From NCBI RefSeq assembly GCF_003286595.3, contig NZ_CP132985.1, positions 434,001-498,000 of the forward strand: a stretch of 64,000 bases of DNA, in the 5' to 3' direction. Source of the DNA: Aerococcus mictus. Its GTDB lineage: Bacteria; Bacillota; Bacilli; Lactobacillales; Aerococcaceae. A model generated the notes under the pieces. That model made no database searches. It was not told where the DNA came from and saw only the letters and a list, made by a program, of their open reading frames with translations. Within the stretch, counting starts at the first letter, position 1. Each line of letters starts with the position of its first letter. This document shows, piece by piece, positions 61,996 to 64,000 of the stretch. The position numbers and the translations under genes are program-made.

Positions 61996-63153
61996 TTATG
62001 AGTAGATATAGGTACGCGGAACCCGTTCGCTAATGCCACAAGTAATTTCATAGGCAATGGTATGGTTATATAAGGCCAGGTCCCAGGCCGAAATGTGGTT
62101 GCCTTGGTCATCGCTACCAATCAAGGTGACTTTTTCGTGGAGGGGGAGTTCTTTAGGGAGAGCGACCATGCATTGGTCCATACATACCCGCCCCACAATT
62201 GGGCACTTGTAACCAGCGATCAAGACTTCAAAGCCAGAGGAAGACCTTGGTAGCCCGTCAGCATAGCCAATCGGAAGGGTCCCAATCCATTGATCCGATT
62301 CAGTGGTATAGGTCGCTCCATAGCTAATCGATTCGCCAGCATGTAATTTTTTGACATAGACTAATTCACTTTCCAGGGTAAAGGCCGGTTTTAGCGGCAT
62401 ATCATCTGGAAGGGCAAAATCGGGGCCGGCGGGGCTTTCCCCATATAAACCAATCCCTAGGCGAACGATGTCCATGGTTTTTTCTGGGTACCAGAGGGCC
62501 AGAGCCGTATTGGACCGGTGAATGAGAGGTTTCTTATTAAGGTGAGAAAAATCTAAGGCCTGGATAAAGTCTTCAAAACGTTGGGATTGCTTAGCAACAT
62601 AGTCTTGATCCTTGACTTGATCGCTATCAGCCGTTGCATAGTGGGTAAAAATTCCGTCTAATTCAAAAGCTTCTTGGTGGTCACTGATATAGTCGATAAT
62701 TTCCTGGCCCGACTGACTATCCCGTAAACCAATCCGACCCATTCCTGAATCCACCTTTAAATGCAGTTTTAAAGGGGGAAATTCTTGGTCTGTTGGGCGT
62801 TGGGCGTAAGCTGCTTTTAACCAATCCAAAGACGAGATGGTCAGACTGATATCGTGTTGGGCATGAAGCCAAGCGTCTTCAACCTCGGTAATCCCTAAAA
62901 TGAGGATAGGAGCCTGGATACCGGCTTCTCTAAGGGCCAGAGCTTCATCAGTGACAGCGACACAGAAGCCCTCTGCCCCGGCTTCAGTGAGGGCTTTAGC
63001 AATAGGAATAGAGCCGTGACCATAGGCATCTGCTTTAATGACTGCATATGTCTTGGCTTTAGGGCTAAAGGCATGTTTAAATAGTAGGTAGTTATCAACA
63101 ATATTTGGAATTGAAACAACAACCCGAGTAGGGCGATGTTCGCCACAAATCAT
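61996..63153 (-). CDS. alr: Alanine racemase
   Basis: A 385-residue PLP enzyme making D-alanine for peptidoglycan and teichoic acid. PLP-binding Lys40 lies in YAVIKADAYGHG; the second catalytic Tyr in ISYGATYTTESD (about 270-281). Fold-type III barrel plus C-terminal beta domain; length standard. Divergent from the tyrosine phosphatase gene, with 95 bp between. Ribosome site AAAGGAG before ATG 63153. Confidence 0.96.
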   Translation of the reverse strand: MICGEHRPTRVVVSIPNIVDNYLLFKHAFSPKAKTYAVIKADAYGHGSIPIAKALTEAGAEGFCVAVTDEALALREAGIQAPILILGITEVEDAWLHAQHDISLTISSLDWLKAAYAQRPTDQEFPPLKLHLKVDSGMGRIGLRDSQSGQEIIDYISDHQEAFELDGIFTHYATADSDQVKDQDYVAKQSQRFEDFIQALDFSHLNKKPLIHRSNTALALWYPEKTMDIVRLGIGLYGESPAGPDFALPDDMPLKPAFTLESELVYVKKLHAGESISYGATYTTESDQWIGTLPIGYADGLPRSSSGFEVLIAGYKCPIVGRVCMDQCMVALPKELPLHEKVTLIGSDDQGNHISAWDLALYNHTIAYEITCGISERVPRTYIYS

Positions 63154-63248
63154 AAAAATTCTCCTTTCAAGGACTTTTCATCGTAGCTATATTTTAGCAT
63201 AAATCGGGTCAGGAGCATTAGATTTGTCGAGGCGTAGAGGGAGGCTAT

Positions 63249-63716
63249 ATGATTAGAATTTGTTTTGTATGTTTGGGTAATATTTGTCGCTCACCCATGG
63301 CAGAGGCCTTGATGCGTGAAGCAGTCAAAAAGAACCATTGGGAAAGAGAGGTTCAGGTGGAATCAGCAGCTATTTCTGACTGGGAAATAGGTAATGGTGT
63401 CCACCCAGGCAGCCGTCAAATCTTGGAGCGGGAAGGGATTCCATGGGAGGACTTGATTTCCTCCCCCTTAACTGAAGATATCATTCAAGAGGCAGATTTA
63501 TTAATCGGGATGGATGACCAAAATATTGCCGATATCAAAGGTCTAGGCGCTGACCCCCAAAAAGTCTTCCGCCTCATGGATTTCACCGACCAAGGTGGCA
63601 TTATTGATGACCCCTGGTATACCGGTGAATTTGAATTAACTTTCGAGAAAGTCAGTCAAGGTATCCAAGGGCTCTGTGACTATCTCAAGGAGAATTACCC
63701 CCAGCAATTAAATTAA
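63249..63716 (+). CDS. Low-molecular-weight protein tyrosine phosphatase
   Basis: A 155-residue phosphatase with P-loop VCLGNICRS (Cys8-x5-Arg14) and the general-acid Asp in IDDPWYTGEF (about residues 119-128). It is intact and could dephosphorylate the BY-kinase CpsD at 51566, where the local CpsB-like protein has lost its metal ligands; that link is an inference. Ribosome site GAGGGAGG. A terminator follows. Confidence 0.93.
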   Translation: MIRICFVCLGNICRSPMAEALMREAVKKNHWEREVQVESAAISDWEIGNGVHPGSRQILEREGIPWEDLISSPLTEDIIQEADLLIGMDDQNIADIKGLGADPQKVFRLMDFTDQGGIIDDPWYTGEFELTFEKVSQGIQGLCDYLKENYPQQLN

Positions 63717-63744
63717 CCATTTTGAGAATATGTTTTAGAGCGAT

Positions 63745-63787
63745 AAAAAGGCTCCCCCTCGAGTGATCGAGCAGGAGCCTTTTTATT
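63745..63787. terminator. Bidirectional terminator between the phosphatase gene and metK
   Basis: AAAAAGGCTCC / GGAGCCTTTTT stem with inner CGA / TCG. Confidence 0.9.
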
Positions 63788-63810
63788 TTGGCATAAGTAT
63801 TCAATGTATT

Positions 63811-64000
63811 TTATTGGACAGCTTTTAATAGGGCTTGGACCCGGTCAGTCTTCTCCCAAGGGAAGTAGCCCTTATCGCTAGGACGACCAAAGTGGCCGTA
63901 GGTAGCGGTTGGTTGGTAGATGGGCCGGCGCAAATCTAAGCTATTGATAATACCAGAAGGTGATAGTGGGAAGATTTCGCGAATAGCTTCTAATAAGCGG
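63811..64000 (-). CDS. metK: S-adenosylmethionine synthetase, C-terminal fragment (window edge)
   Basis: Only the last 63 codons are inside the window; the stop TAA is at 63811-63813. The translation contains [20 protein letters not shown] and [20 protein letters not shown], the conserved C terminus of MetK, which makes SAM from methionine and ATP. It continues beyond the right edge. Confidence 0.93.
   Translation of the reverse strand, partial: RLLEAIREIFPLSPSGIINSLDLRRPIYQPTATYGHFGRPSDKGYFPWEKTDRVQALLKAVQ

Overview
The window comes from a low-GC Gram-positive bacterium of the order Lactobacillales. My best guess is Aerococcaceae, probably Aerococcus. The grounds are the rnmV-rsmA-veg-ispE-purR gene order, an AdcC-type zinc ATPase, a short ProB without PUA domain, a classical M-box and a T-box leader, GlnR-, Zur- and PurR-type operators, and AGGAGG-type ribosome binding sites. 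I see no insertion sequence, prophage or CRISPR array.

Region by region. 0-5 kb: a cut-off lipoprotein gene, an unusual alpha/beta hydrolase, a membrane zinc protease, glnA with two exact GlnR boxes over its promoter, and a cyclodeaminase-family gene. 5-8 kb: a P-type Mg2+ ATPase behind an M-box riboswitch, a terminator and a small leader ORF. 8-14 kb: tyrS behind a tyrosine T-box, metG, then overlapping tatD-rnmV-rsmA. 14-21.7 kb: an ABC-2 exporter, veg, ispE, an adcACB zinc importer with a Zur-type operator, and purR. 21.8-39.5 kb: a surface-polysaccharide locus with flippase, GT52/polysialyltransferase-like enzyme, polymerase-like protein, two paralogous multi-membrane proteins, a cytidylyltransferase-PseG fusion, NeuB, four GT2 transferases, a tRNA-Arg(CCT) and two paralogous polysaccharide deacetylases. 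39.6-47.4 kb: an oligopeptide-binding lipoprotein, a small membrane protein, flavodoxin, a GntR regulator, map, an LCP protein, coaD, and guaC with an exact PurBox upstream. 47.5-53 kb: two DegV proteins, a Nudix hydrolase, and a tyrosine-kinase module (CpsB-like, CpsC, CpsD) in which the CpsB-like phosphatase has lost its metal ligands. 53-64 kb: proBA, a VanY-type carboxypeptidase, a HAD phosphatase, two uncharacterised genes, an AraC regulator, dapA, alr, a low-molecular-weight tyrosine phosphatase and the end of metK.

The genes cooperate in a few themes. One is building and exporting a glycan that probably carries a nonulosonic (sialic-acid-like) sugar, with deacetylation, LCP-type attachment and tyrosine-phosphorylation control. 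Another is cell-wall precursor supply (alr, dapA, carboxypeptidase). The third is metal, nitrogen and purine homeostasis, with recognisable cis-regulatory sites.

The most novel signal is a family of about 95-nt structured repeats: A at 14155-14249; E, D, B and a fragment F at 53071-53462; C at 56694-56788. Their helices differ by paired (compensatory) changes while two internal loops stay constant (GGAR opposite UGA in all five full copies, AUAA opposite GUU in four). At all three loci they start within about 13 nt of the stop codon of rsmA, proA or the HAD gene, in the same orientation relative to that gene. This looks like a 3'-UTR RNA element or a hairpin repeat that targets gene ends. I do not recognise it as a described family.
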